DNA of 64,000 nt from Christiangramia bathymodioli (GTDB lineage Bacteria > Bacteroidota > Bacteroidia > Flavobacteriales > Flavobacteriaceae), in assembly GCA_009735695.1 (NCBI GenBank), contig SRSL01000003.1, forward strand, positions 620,001 through 684,000. Reading direction: 5' to 3'. Below are positions 53,929-61,712 of this stretch, piece after piece; position 1 is the stretch's first letter; each line of letters opens with the position of its first letter. The notes under the pieces are model-generated. The model was not told where the DNA came from. It saw nothing but the letters and a program-made list of their open reading frames with translations, and did not search any database. Made by a program: the position numbers and the translations under genes.

Positions 53929-55141
53929 GGTTGCCGTTTTTTCCGTTCACAAAATCCTGAAGGTAGGAATAAAGGGGCGTTAGTTTACCTTGCTGTGTCA
54001 TTCTTGCCCTAGCCAGGATTCCGTCTTTATCGTCATTAAAAAAGGCCGGGATCACATGATCCAGGAACATTTCCCCGAAACCTTCGCTGGCATCTTTTGG
54101 CAGTTCGCAGGGCAGATTATCTACAGCCATTATGGCAATAGCCTTTGGATCCATAAAATCCGCTTCGGCACCCAACTGTTTATCATAGCCATAAAATGGT
54201 TCGGAGATGGTGGAAGGACGAATCGTTGTCGCAATGGGTCCGGCGATATCGCAGGAAATATCGGCTACATATTTTATTCGGAAATCCTTGTGGCGAACAT
54301 CCTCTTTCGAATAGAAAACCGGTGCGCCTTCTCCATAAAAGTGACCGGCGATAAAGACATCGCTCGTCTTGGCGAATTTCATAAAATCGGATTCATAATT
54401 CTCGGGGACTTTATAGAATTCCCTTCGGCTTCCTTCGGCCCCGTCCCGGCGTTTGGCATAGTCCAGCACGTCTATATGGCAGAAAACCGGCTGGTCGAAT
54501 TCATTAACCAGGTAGGTTTCAGGATCTATCTGTTTGATCTTTAGATGTTCTAGGATCTCGCGGGCGCCGTGAGCCACTTTTCCACTTCCAGTAAGCACGA
54601 ATTTATAAGCCGGTAATTCGATACCATCCAGTTCTTTGAGCATGGCCGCAAGGTCTGGCAGGTCTTCTGCCTTGGACAGCTGGTATTTATTTTCTTTGAA
54701 ACCAATAGCCCGAATTCCGTTATACGCGCCAACTAGCCCGGCATAACGACCAAAACCAATGAGCCTAGCATTATTCTTATCGGTGATTACTTCATGATCG
54801 TATAATTCTATATTTCTAGACAGAATTTCACGAAGCAGGTCGCGGTTATAGGGTTGCTTTTTGATGGTATGTGAGAAGAAAAAGTACTTTTTGTCAGGTA
54901 TCAAATTTGGAATTGGCACTTCTTTTACGCCCAGAAGTACGTCGCATTCGCTTATATCCTGGGTGACTTCAAAACCAGCATTTCGATATTCCTCATCGCT
55001 AAAGATCCTGATATCAGAACTTTCCACTTTAAAGGAAGCTTCCGGAAATTGAGAAACTACTTTTGTAAGCATTTGTGGAGAAAATACAACCCGGCGATCT
55101 GGCGGGGTTTTTCGTTCTTTTATCAGGGCGAATTTGATCAT
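53918..55141 (-). CDS. Saccharopine/alanine dehydrogenase-like NAD(P)-dependent enzyme
   Basis: A 407-residue two-domain dehydrogenase. The N-terminal alanine-dehydrogenase/transhydrogenase-type domain (FALIKERKTPPDRRVVFSP) and a Rossmann-like segment (YKFVLTGSGKVAHGAREIL) resemble the lysine-forming saccharopine dehydrogenase (LYS1) and alanine dehydrogenase families. The start MIKFALIKERK at 55141 is chosen to fit family N-termini. The reaction probably concerns lysine or another amino acid, but family membership alone does not settle it. It overlaps the EEP gene. Confidence 0.82.
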   Translation of the reverse strand: MIKFALIKERKTPPDRRVVFSPQMLTKVVSQFPEASFKVESSDIRIFSDEEYRNAGFEVTQDISECDVLLGVKEVPIPNLIPDKKYFFFSHTIKKQPYNRDLLREILSRNIELYDHEVITDKNNARLIGFGRYAGLVGAYNGIRAIGFKENKYQLSKAEDLPDLAAMLKELDGIELPAYKFVLTGSGKVAHGAREILEHLKIKQIDPETYLVNEFDQPVFCHIDVLDYAKRRDGAEGSRREFYKVPENYESDFMKFAKTSDVFIAGHFYGEGAPVFYSKEDVRHKDFRIKYVADISCDIAGPIATTIRPSTISEPFYGYDKQLGAEADFMDPKAIAIMAVDNLPCELPKDASEGFGEMFLDHVIPAFFNDDKDGILARARMTQQGKLTPLYSYLQDFVNGKNGNHEN

Positions 55142-55331
55142 ATTCTGGTATAGCTTTTGTACATTAATGAAGTGTCTCAAAGATATAAATTTAAATGAGT
55201 ATCTTTGCTGGCCCGATTGTTAACTACAGTCGGTTTTCTTTGATCCTTCGGCTACGCTCAGGGTTTAAGATTTTGAAATTTTGATAATGGTTTGCTAAAT
55301 TAAATTTAGCATTTCTAAAGGTCCCGAAATT

Positions 55332-55600
55332 CCCGAAGCATCGGGACGGGACGAATTCGAACTGGTTAAAATCTAACAATTTTAACCGTTCTCATTCGCG
55401 TTAGGGACCTGCCTGACGGCAGGCAGGTAGCAGCGGAAATCCTTTTTATTTTGGCTCTCGACTCCGCTCGAGCTGACAAAATAAAAAGGTTGAAGCGGAT
55501 AGCCCGGCCCTTCGAAGCTTTAGCGAAGAAGGGAACGCCATCATTGAAATTAGAAGTAAGAAATACGAGGTACGAATAACAAAAAATTCGTAATTCAAAC
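55332..55600. repeat. Hairpin-dense intergenic region upstream of ssrA
   Basis: A run of palindromes with no coding signal. CCCGAAGCATCGGG lies at 55332-55345. A 13-bp stem (one bulge) around CTAACA lies at 55359-55391. ACCTGCCTG pairs with CAGGCAGGT at 55407-55428. CCTTTTTATTTTG (55441-55453) pairs with CAAAATAAAAAGG (55477-55489) around an inner hairpin. CCCTTCG pairs with CGAAGaAGGG at about 55508-55532. Similar palindromic repeats are dispersed in flavobacterial genomes. Confidence 0.65.
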
Positions 55601-55636
55601 TTCGGAACTCGTACTTCGAGAAGTTCATTATTTTAT

Positions 55637-56033
55637 GGGGTCGACTTGGTTTTGACAGCGAGTCTAATTGAGTTGTAAGCACGTCGAGCGCTGGGATATA
55701 GCTCGTAAATCTCATATTTCACACTTTTTTAAACGGCGAGAATAACTACGCCTTGGCTGCGTAACCGAATCATAGTAGGTTTTGCTTAGTCCCTGTAAGA
55801 CAGGGAGCCAAGATGTCTCGTGGAAGCCTTGATTTACGGCGTCCACACCAGAGGCACCGACAAAGTAAATATAGGGAGCTCAGGGCCTTGATGAGTTCCT
55901 GAAATTTAAGCGAGGATACGTGTAAAGTTGGTGGTTTTCGGCCGGCTTTGCATCGACAACCAAGTGAAAACTAAGCGTGTAGAAAGCAGCTGAATTGCTT
56001 GTTTGGACGAGGGTTCGAACCCCTCCGACTCCA
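55637..56033 (+). ncRNA. ssrA: Transfer-messenger RNA (tmRNA)
   Basis: A 397-nt tmRNA. The 5' GGGGTCG pairs with the 3' CGACTCC (56026-56032) to form the tRNA-like acceptor stem, with discriminator A56033. The T arm is GGGTTCGAACCCC. The CCA end is not encoded. The tag reading frame starts GGC at 55735 and reads G-E-N-N-Y-A-L-A-A, then TAA at 55762-55764. This rescues stalled ribosomes and marks the products for proteolysis. A terminator follows, and an integrase lies 260 bp downstream. Confidence 0.95.
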
Positions 56034-56056
56034 CTTTTTGAGTACCAAACTCAATC

Positions 56057-56092
56057 AAAAACCCCGAAATCCCAGGATTTACGGGGTTTTTC
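56057..56092 (+). terminator. Intrinsic terminator after ssrA
   Basis: AAAAACCCCG followed by AAATCC pairs with GGATTT plus ACGGGGTTTTT with one bulged A, a stem of about 16 bp, ending in T. Confidence 0.8.
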
Positions 56093-56134
56093 ATTTTTAA
56101 TGATATCGTTTAATATCAAATAATTACATATTTA

Positions 56135-56277
56135 GCGAGACCAATACGGTGACCTGGTGCGAGACCAAAAAAAGGGTCTCGCTAAGCCTACAAACCATTG
56201 TTTTTCAATTCTTTAAGTAAAGTTAAAATTTAAAATCATATGCTCTTTTTAGGTACTTTGCGAGACCAAGCGAGACC
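56135..56277. repeat. Five GCGAGACC repeats before the integrase gene
   Basis: GCGAGACC occurs at 56135-56142, 56159-56166, 56260-56267 and 56270-56277, and inverted (GGTCTCGC) at 56175-56182. The second and the inverted copy form a hairpin. They lie between the ssrA terminator and the integrase start, where arm-type integrase or excisionase sites are expected. Confidence 0.7.
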
Positions 56278-56293
56278 TAAAATTTGAAAAGCT

Positions 56294-57553
56294 ATGAGAA
56301 CCGATTTTCACATCCACTTTCACATCCTTGAAAAAAAGAAGAATAAACGTGGGCTAGCCCCCATTTATTTAAGGCTTACAGTCGACCGTAAAAGAAAAGA
56401 ATATAGTATTTCCCGTAGAATCCAACCGGAATACTGGAACGGCAAATTGCAAAAAGTAATGGGTAACAATCCTAATGAAAAAGAGATCAATACCCATATC
56501 AATAACCTCCGACATAAACTGAATAAAATCCATCAGGTACTTTCAGATAATGACCAACCTATTACCGCTGCCGAAATGATCGCTCATTTAAAAGGTGAAA
56601 AGAAAAGGAAGCCAAAAATGACCCTGAAGGTATTTAAGGAGCATAATGAACAAATGGATCGCCTTTCCGGAAAAAGTATCTCTAAAAGCACCGCCAAGCG
56701 TTACTGGACCTGTTATAATCATGTTGAGCAATTCATCAACGAGGAATATAAGGCTCAAGATTACCCGATGAATGAGATCAACCACCAGTTCATCAGCAAA
56801 TTCGAATACTTCCTAAAGACCAAACGTGAGTGTAATCATAACTCAGCACTGAAGTATGTGAACAATTTTAAGAAGATCATACGCATTGCTCTGGCCAACC
56901 AGTGGATGGATCGCGATCCTTTCTACAATTACAAGGTGCAGTTTGAAACCGTTGAACGCGAATTCCTAACTCAGGAAGAAATCGACAAATTGATCGAAAA
57001 GGACCTGCACCTGGATCGGTTGAAGTTAGTCAGGGACATGTTCGTCTTTAGTTGTTATACCGGACTGGCCTATTCTGATGTCAAAAAACTTTCCGATGCT
57101 GACATCACTACAGGCATCGATGGCGGGAAATGGATTAGAATCAAAAGGACCAAGACAAAGTCTTTAAGCAGCATCCCTCTACTACCTGTTGCCGAAGAAA
57201 TTCTGGAGCGCTATAAAGATCACCCCGAGGTGAAGAACGGAAACTATGTATTGCCGGTATTGAGCAACCAGAAATCCAATGCCTTTTTAAAAGAAATTGC
57301 AGGCCTGTGCGGCATCAAGAAACCGCTAACTACTCACCTGGCCCGGCACACCTTCGCCACTACGGTAACATTGACAAATGGGGTCCCGATCGAGTCGGTT
57401 AGCAAAATGCTGGGGCATCAGGATCTTCGAACTACCCAACATTATGCAAAAATAGTTGACCGTAAGATCAGTGATGATATGAAAGCTCTAAGAGAAAAGC
57501 TGGAAGAAAATAAGATGAGGAAATCTGATTCTAAAAAGAATCAGAAAAAATGA
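56294..57553 (+). CDS. Tyrosine recombinase/integrase of an ssrA-integrated element
   Basis: A 419-residue site-specific integrase with an N-terminal Arm/SAM-like DNA-binding region (about 1-215) and the catalytic domain (about 222-390). Catalytic residues are His348 and Arg351 in THLARHTF, His375 in LGHQDLRTT and the nucleophile Tyr384 in HYAKI. The usual first Arg in the box around TGLAYSDV is Ala259, as in the IntDOT group of Bacteroides conjugative elements, where the Arg is also missing. It lies 260 bp after tmRNA and points away from it, the classic layout for an island inserted at the ssrA 3' end. Confidence 0.92.
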   Translation: MRTDFHIHFHILEKKKNKRGLAPIYLRLTVDRKRKEYSISRRIQPEYWNGKLQKVMGNNPNEKEINTHINNLRHKLNKIHQVLSDNDQPITAAEMIAHLKGEKKRKPKMTLKVFKEHNEQMDRLSGKSISKSTAKRYWTCYNHVEQFINEEYKAQDYPMNEINHQFISKFEYFLKTKRECNHNSALKYVNNFKKIIRIALANQWMDRDPFYNYKVQFETVEREFLTQEEIDKLIEKDLHLDRLKLVRDMFVFSCYTGLAYSDVKKLSDADITTGIDGGKWIRIKRTKTKSLSSIPLLPVAEEILERYKDHPEVKNGNYVLPVLSNQKSNAFLKEIAGLCGIKKPLTTHLARHTFATTVTLTNGVPIESVSKMLGHQDLRTTQHYAKIVDRKISDDMKALREKLEENKMRKSDSKKNQKK

Positions 57554-57596
57554 AAAACATCGGTTCAAAGATATACTAATGCTGATCCGGCTCGTG

Positions 57597-58574
57597 CTAT
57601 AATTTTTGAAGTTGCTTTAGACGATACTGATAATCCTGAATATAAGTTCGTTTGGTAGATTCTTCTAAAAAGGAGGCCTTAGCCAATCGTGTAACTCCCT
57701 CAGAATTCTCCAGCATTGTTGTGATAATCTGATCGAGTTGTTTCGATTTAAGCTCAACCTGTTCGGCCAGGGTTTTGAACTGGCCAGCAATGTTGGTTTG
57801 TGACATACTCTTTGGAAGAAGCCCTTCATCCAGTGCAAAAATGCTATCATCAACATGGATTCGGGTGTTGAGTAAATCATAAGCCGGACTCAAACGATGA
57901 TCACCTAAGGGTGTTTCTAATATGGCAAAGTTCTTCAGATGAGCGTCACCATTGGAAAACAGATAATTAAAAATTAAGAGCTTAAATAATTTTGGAATCT
58001 CTATGCGATATGCAGGCAGAAATGTTTTCATTAACTGAAATAATTCCAGGTAATTGCCTTCATATTTATAATGCTCCCCATGTGTCTGAGGTGTTTTCCC
58101 GGAAAGGGTAGCGAAATCCTCCTTGGCTTTTTTTGAGCCATCGGTTTTTACATCAAAACGTTTGGTAATATATGCTGGTGTCTCATTTTGAAAAAATATA
58201 AGCGCATTTTCAGCGGTTTCAATATTATAAACCTGCCGGGCAATCTGCATGGTCAGGTGCTCATTGGCTGGCATTTGATCTCTCCTTTTCCCGAATTGTG
58301 GAATGGGTTTTAAAATATGGGTACCCTGCTCCCCTTTCTTAATGAGTCTAAGTTTATTTTTCTCCTGGAGTACAGAGAATTTTTCCTGAACGCCCGATAT
58401 CGAGATACGTTGTTGATTCTCTTCAAAGAGTTCATCGGTTTGTCGGTTCGAGTTTGGCGCATCATAGGGTAGCAAATGAGAAACCTTGCGACCATCAAAC
58501 ATACGATTTAGACATGCCCTGCTATAAGTGTCATATCCTTCTGCTAGAGTTCCGGGGCAATGATCTATTTTCAT
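57597..58574 (-). CDS. HipT-like kinase toxin (split HipA, C-terminal part)
   Basis: A 325-residue HipA-fold Ser/Thr kinase lacking the N-terminal subdomain. The Gly-rich/activation stretch has S-I-S at 58-60 (RISISGVQEK), the same motif in which E. coli HipT is autophosphorylated. HILKP (86-90) supplies the ATP Lys. SNGDAHLKN gives the catalytic Asp210, His212 and Asn215, and SPAYD gives the metal Asp233. All catalytic residues are intact. HipT phosphorylates tryptophanyl-tRNA synthetase in the E. coli system, and the target here is unknown. It overlaps the HipS-like gene by 4 bp. Confidence 0.87.
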   Translation of the reverse strand: MKIDHCPGTLAEGYDTYSRACLNRMFDGRKVSHLLPYDAPNSNRQTDELFEENQQRISISGVQEKFSVLQEKNKLRLIKKGEQGTHILKPIPQFGKRRDQMPANEHLTMQIARQVYNIETAENALIFFQNETPAYITKRFDVKTDGSKKAKEDFATLSGKTPQTHGEHYKYEGNYLELFQLMKTFLPAYRIEIPKLFKLLIFNYLFSNGDAHLKNFAILETPLGDHRLSPAYDLLNTRIHVDDSIFALDEGLLPKSMSQTNIAGQFKTLAEQVELKSKQLDQIITTMLENSEGVTRLAKASFLEESTKRTYIQDYQYRLKQLQKL

Positions 58575-58900
58575 TTTAGCTCTTTACTTTTTACTGTGAC
58601 AGCCCCAACCGTATCATAACGCGCAGTAGTCATAAGAATGCCAAAATGATCATTTGAATCTAATCGATTGGCCCTTATTACTATTTGCCGATTGGTTCCT
58701 TCCGGAAGCATATTGTAAAAAAAAGGGAATAGGTAGTCCGAATGATATTCCGTTTGGGATCGTGGCAGTGTAAGACTAATTGAAGGATTTTCTGAATTGG
58801 CTAACCATGAATCTAGGTATCGGAAGCTAAAGCTTCCATCATTATGCTGTTCCAAAATACCAGCTTCTTTCCCTTTATAGAGTATCTTAGCTTGTCGCAT
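58571..58900 (-). CDS. HipS-like antitoxin (stand-alone HipA N-terminal domain)
   Basis: A 109-residue protein equivalent to the HipA N-terminal subdomain. YKGKEAGILEQHNDGSFSFRYLDSW, LTLPRSQ, LFPFFYNMLPEGTN and DHFGILMTTARYDTVGAVTV match it. As a separate gene between hipB and the kinase it has the HipS arrangement. In the E. coli HipBST system HipS, rather than HipB, neutralises HipT. It overlaps hipB by 14 bp and hipT by 4 bp, so the three genes are coupled. Confidence 0.82.
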   Translation of the reverse strand: MRQAKILYKGKEAGILEQHNDGSFSFRYLDSWLANSENPSISLTLPRSQTEYHSDYLFPFFYNMLPEGTNRQIVIRANRLDSNDHFGILMTTARYDTVGAVTVKSKELK

Positions 58901-59117
58901 CTAAATCTTTTATTTTTTTAACCTGTAGTGTGATTTCTAAGCCCAGAATATCTGTTATCCTTTGTAGGGATTCGAAGGTAGGATTAGCCTGCCCGGTCTC
59001 GATCTTATACAATGTATTGATCCCGATATCTGCCATATCAGCTAATTGTTTTTGGGTGATGCGCATATGATCGCGACGCTCCTGAATTATCCGACCAATC
59101 TGTTGGATCGCTGTCAT
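58887..59117 (-). CDS. HipB-like Xre-family regulator
   Basis: A 76-residue protein, almost all one helix-turn-helix domain. GRIIQERRDHMRITQKQLADMADIGINTLYKIETGQANPTFESLQRI in outline shows the Xre/HTH_3 pattern with the recognition helix at INTLYKIETGQ. It leads the toxin-antitoxin operon and most likely represses it by binding the CACA-N6-TGTG palindromes at 59145-59279. It is shorter than E. coli HipB. Confidence 0.86.
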   Translation of the reverse strand: MTAIQQIGRIIQERRDHMRITQKQLADMADIGINTLYKIETGQANPTFESLQRITDILGLEITLQVKKIKDLDATS

Positions 59118-59144
59118 AATTATTTTTAATCTACTCTTTTAACC

Positions 59145-59158
59145 CACATTATAATGTG
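59145..59158. promoter_or_regulatory. HipB operator candidate O1
   Basis: CACATTATAATGTG, a perfect 14-bp palindrome, 27 bp upstream of the hipB start codon. Confidence 0.75.
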
Positions 59159-59205
59159 AAATATAATTGCAAAATTAAGCATAGAGTTCAAAATACATTA
59201 ATTTC

Positions 59206-59219
59206 CACAATTTAATGTG
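59206..59219. promoter_or_regulatory. HipB operator candidate O2
   Basis: CACAATTTAATGTG, same CACA-N6-TGTG form, centre 61 bp from O1. Confidence 0.7.
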
Positions 59220-59265
59220 AATTACATTGTATTTTTATTAAGTCTCATAATATTACATGTAAAAA

Positions 59266-59279
59266 CACACTATAATGTG
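59266..59279. promoter_or_regulatory. HipB operator candidate O3
   Basis: CACACTATAATGTG, centre 60 bp from O2. The regular spacing equals about six helical turns, so the three sites face the same side of the DNA. The rest of the gene-free stretch 59118-59477 shows nothing else beyond AT-rich DNA. Confidence 0.7.
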
Positions 59280-59477
59280 ATTTTGAAAGGGTTTTTATTA
59301 TTTAAAATGATAATTGATGCAATTGCATATAATTAAAACTCCCTAATAAATTGAAGTCCTTATTTGGGGAGATTAAGCTTATTATAACGACCACCAACAG
59401 GGTTTGCAGATATAAGTTAATTGATTTTTATGGAGGACAAAGGATATGTTATATTATACAAAAAGCATCCAGATAAC

Positions 59478-60170
59478 TTAGTCACAATTTCCCTCGCTTG
59501 AACACGAATCCCCTTCGGAGATCTTAAGCTCAGATTTATTTTCCTTCCATACTGTTTCCAAAGTCTGAAGGAAAGCTTCAACTGGCTGGGCTCCAGAAAT
59601 TGCATATTTATCATCAAACACAAAGAATGGAACTCCCCGCACACCAATATTCCGGGCTTCCATCTCGTCCTGTTTTACTTCATATGCATAGGCATCTGAA
59701 TTTAAAACCTGCTTAGCCTCTTCAGCATCCAGGCCTATAAACGTAGCAACCTCTGAGAGAACGGAGATGTCATCAATATTCTTCCCTTCTTCAAAATGAA
59801 CTTTAAAGAGGGCTTCCTTGATCTCATTTCCTAAGTCCCTGGTTTTAGCAAATTGTATAAGGCGGTGGGCATTAAAAGAATTGGCCAGGATCCCTTTCTG
59901 GATATTCATTGAAATACCGGCTTCCTCTGCCATTTTCGTGGCTCCGCTGAACATCTGCAGGGCTTGGTCTTCACTTACACCTTTAGCTTTCACGAAATAC
60001 TCCAGCATAGAAGTATGGATATCTGTCTTTAAGGAAGGATCGAGTTGAAAGCTTTTCCAAACGATTTCTACTTTGTCTTTATTTGGAAACTTTTCCAGAG
60101 CGTCTTCAAATTTCTTTTTTCCTATATAACAAAAAGGACATCTAACATCTGACCAAATACTTACTTTCAT
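59478..60170 (-). CDS. FrnE-like DsbA-family oxidoreductase
   Basis: A 230-residue cytosolic thioredoxin-fold protein with an alpha-helical insert. The redox motif CPFC lies at 11-14 (SDVRCPFCYIGKKKFE). GVRGVPFFVFDDKYAISGAQP holds the cis-Pro and substrate-binding loop of the FrnE/2-hydroxychromene-isomerase-like group. A second cysteine pair at the C-terminus, C-x5-C, resembles the extra C-terminal pair described in Deinococcus FrnE. No signal peptide. It is transcribed alone on the minus strand, downstream of the hip operon's upstream region. Confidence 0.88.
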   Translation of the reverse strand: MKVSIWSDVRCPFCYIGKKKFEDALEKFPNKDKVEIVWKSFQLDPSLKTDIHTSMLEYFVKAKGVSEDQALQMFSGATKMAEEAGISMNIQKGILANSFNAHRLIQFAKTRDLGNEIKEALFKVHFEEGKNIDDISVLSEVATFIGLDAEEAKQVLNSDAYAYEVKQDEMEARNIGVRGVPFFVFDDKYAISGAQPVEAFLQTLETVWKENKSELKISEGDSCSSEGNCD

Positions 60171-60420
60171 ATCTCGCTTAAATTTTCCACTGTTTATTTT
60201 ACCGGGGGAAATTTACAACAACTCAGGCAGAATGAAGATAGAGGAGGTTGGCTTCTCTATATATGTGGAAGAATTAAAACCCCGTATTTTCTCAATAATA
60301 AACTCGGCTGATTAATATATTTTTTATCATCAAGAATATTTAATGAAGATTTTTATTCGCTATTGTTAATATTCAAAAAATAATCTACTTTCCCACCCAT
60401 TAACTTTTCTTTAAGAATAT

Positions 60421-61707
60421 ATGAAGCAAGTATTTTTAACGCTCCTTTGCTCCTGCATGTTCCTTATTCTTCCGGCACATGCTCAGGAACACAGAAAAAT
60501 TGGAGCTGAATGCAAATTTTATGTTCCGAATAATGGAACTGCAACACCAGATGCCTCAACATCTTGTCCTGTTTGTTCCAGGGAACGCCAGGAGGAATAT
60601 GAACGGCAGGCTGCAATCGAAAGAGAAAAACAGCGGCAAAGAGAAGAAAAGATTGCTCAGGAGAACGCTCGTTTTAAGGAGCAACAAAGAGCTGAAAAGC
60701 AGGCTTGGGAAGACCGGAACACTGTAGCACTTAATAAACTTCAAAATCTTGGTCGTGAGAGTGAAGCGTACGATCGATTGAGAAAAGAAGAAAGTGTGCA
60801 AAAAGACGCAATCCGTAAGAGGTATGACCAACAGGTAGAAAAAAGCAATCGTGAGTATAATGAATACCTCAGCCGTCTGCAGGAAAAAACCACTTTAACT
60901 CCAATAACTGAATCTGATCCTTTTTGGAACGAAACCGTTACTCCCGCCAATTACATTCCATTCTCTCAGATTATAGAGCGTAAAGAGCTTTTTGGATATA
61001 AAGACAGAAATGGAAATCTTAAAATAGCTCCAAAATATAGAAAAGCGACCTACTTTTCAGGTGGAGTAGCTTTTGTTCAGGAAGAAAATCTCAATAAATC
61101 CACGTATCGGTTAATTAACTCTAGGGATGAAACCGTAGTTAATTTTGATGATGCATTTCTAAGAAAGATTAGTGCGCAGGTCGGAAAAGAAATATCTCAA
61201 TGGAATATTCCTGATACTATTACGGATGGGTTAGTTATTCTTAGATTGGGTTCTAACAATTCTAATTCAGTTGGTGTATTGGACAAAAAAGGAGATGTGG
61301 TTGTGCCACCAATATTTAATAAAATCGAAGGATTCAAAAATGGTGTTTCCGTAGCTAGTAAACTAATTGAATCTGACGAATATACTTTTGAAAATTTTCC
61401 GAGAAATTACTATGCAAATTTTAAATTTTTAGAGGTTGGGCTTATTGACAAGAAAGGTAATTGGATGCAACCCCCTAAGAAAAAAATGGAATACAATTAT
61501 TGGTCATCGGCAATTGGCTATTTAACAGTTACTGATTCCAACGAAAGACTTACAGCGGCAGAGAAGCGCTACCGAGATGAGCAATGGGAGCTCACAAAAA
61601 AGAAACGTTACGATGAATCTATGAAGCAGTTAGAGCAAGAAGTGCAAAGGAGAGTGTCACAGGCTCAGACCCAGGGTTATTTAATAGAGAACACAAATAC
61701 TAATTAA
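60421..61707 (+). CDS. Exported WG-repeat protein with coiled coil
   Basis: A 428-residue exported protein with signal peptide (FLILPAHAQ, about 21). It has a short Cys motif CPVC near residue 46-49 and a strongly charged coiled-coil region of about 52-155 (Glu/Arg/Lys/Gln rich). WG-type repeats follow: FGYKDRNGNLKIAPKYRKATYF, VGVLDKKGDVVVPPIFNKIEGF and VGLIDKKGNWMQPP in part. WG repeats are beta-hairpin protein-binding units of unclear use. It is followed after 5 bp by a TPR/barrel protein, which suggests a two-gene surface or periplasmic system. No recognised named family. Confidence 0.75.
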   Translation: MKQVFLTLLCSCMFLILPAHAQEHRKIGAECKFYVPNNGTATPDASTSCPVCSRERQEEYERQAAIEREKQRQREEKIAQENARFKEQQRAEKQAWEDRNTVALNKLQNLGRESEAYDRLRKEESVQKDAIRKRYDQQVEKSNREYNEYLSRLQEKTTLTPITESDPFWNETVTPANYIPFSQIIERKELFGYKDRNGNLKIAPKYRKATYFSGGVAFVQEENLNKSTYRLINSRDETVVNFDDAFLRKISAQVGKEISQWNIPDTITDGLVILRLGSNNSNSVGVLDKKGDVVVPPIFNKIEGFKNGVSVASKLIESDEYTFENFPRNYYANFKFLEVGLIDKKGNWMQPPKKKMEYNYWSSAIGYLTVTDSNERLTAAEKRYRDEQWELTKKKRYDESMKQLEQEVQRRVSQAQTQGYLIENTNTN

Positions 61708-61712
61708 TTATC

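Noticed and set aside
55446-55715. Minus-strand ORF of 89 codons
   Set aside because: It spans the hairpin array and the 5' end of ssrA and has no protein-like conservation pattern.
55906-56094. Minus-strand ORF of 62 codons over the end of tmRNA
   Set aside because: It is the reverse complement of the tmRNA 3' domain and terminator. The VESEGFEPSS-like peptide is a common false ORF from tRNA-like T-arm sequence.
59430-59501. Short plus-strand ORF of 23 codons
   Set aside because: It runs into the DsbA-family gene on the opposite strand and has no recognisable features.
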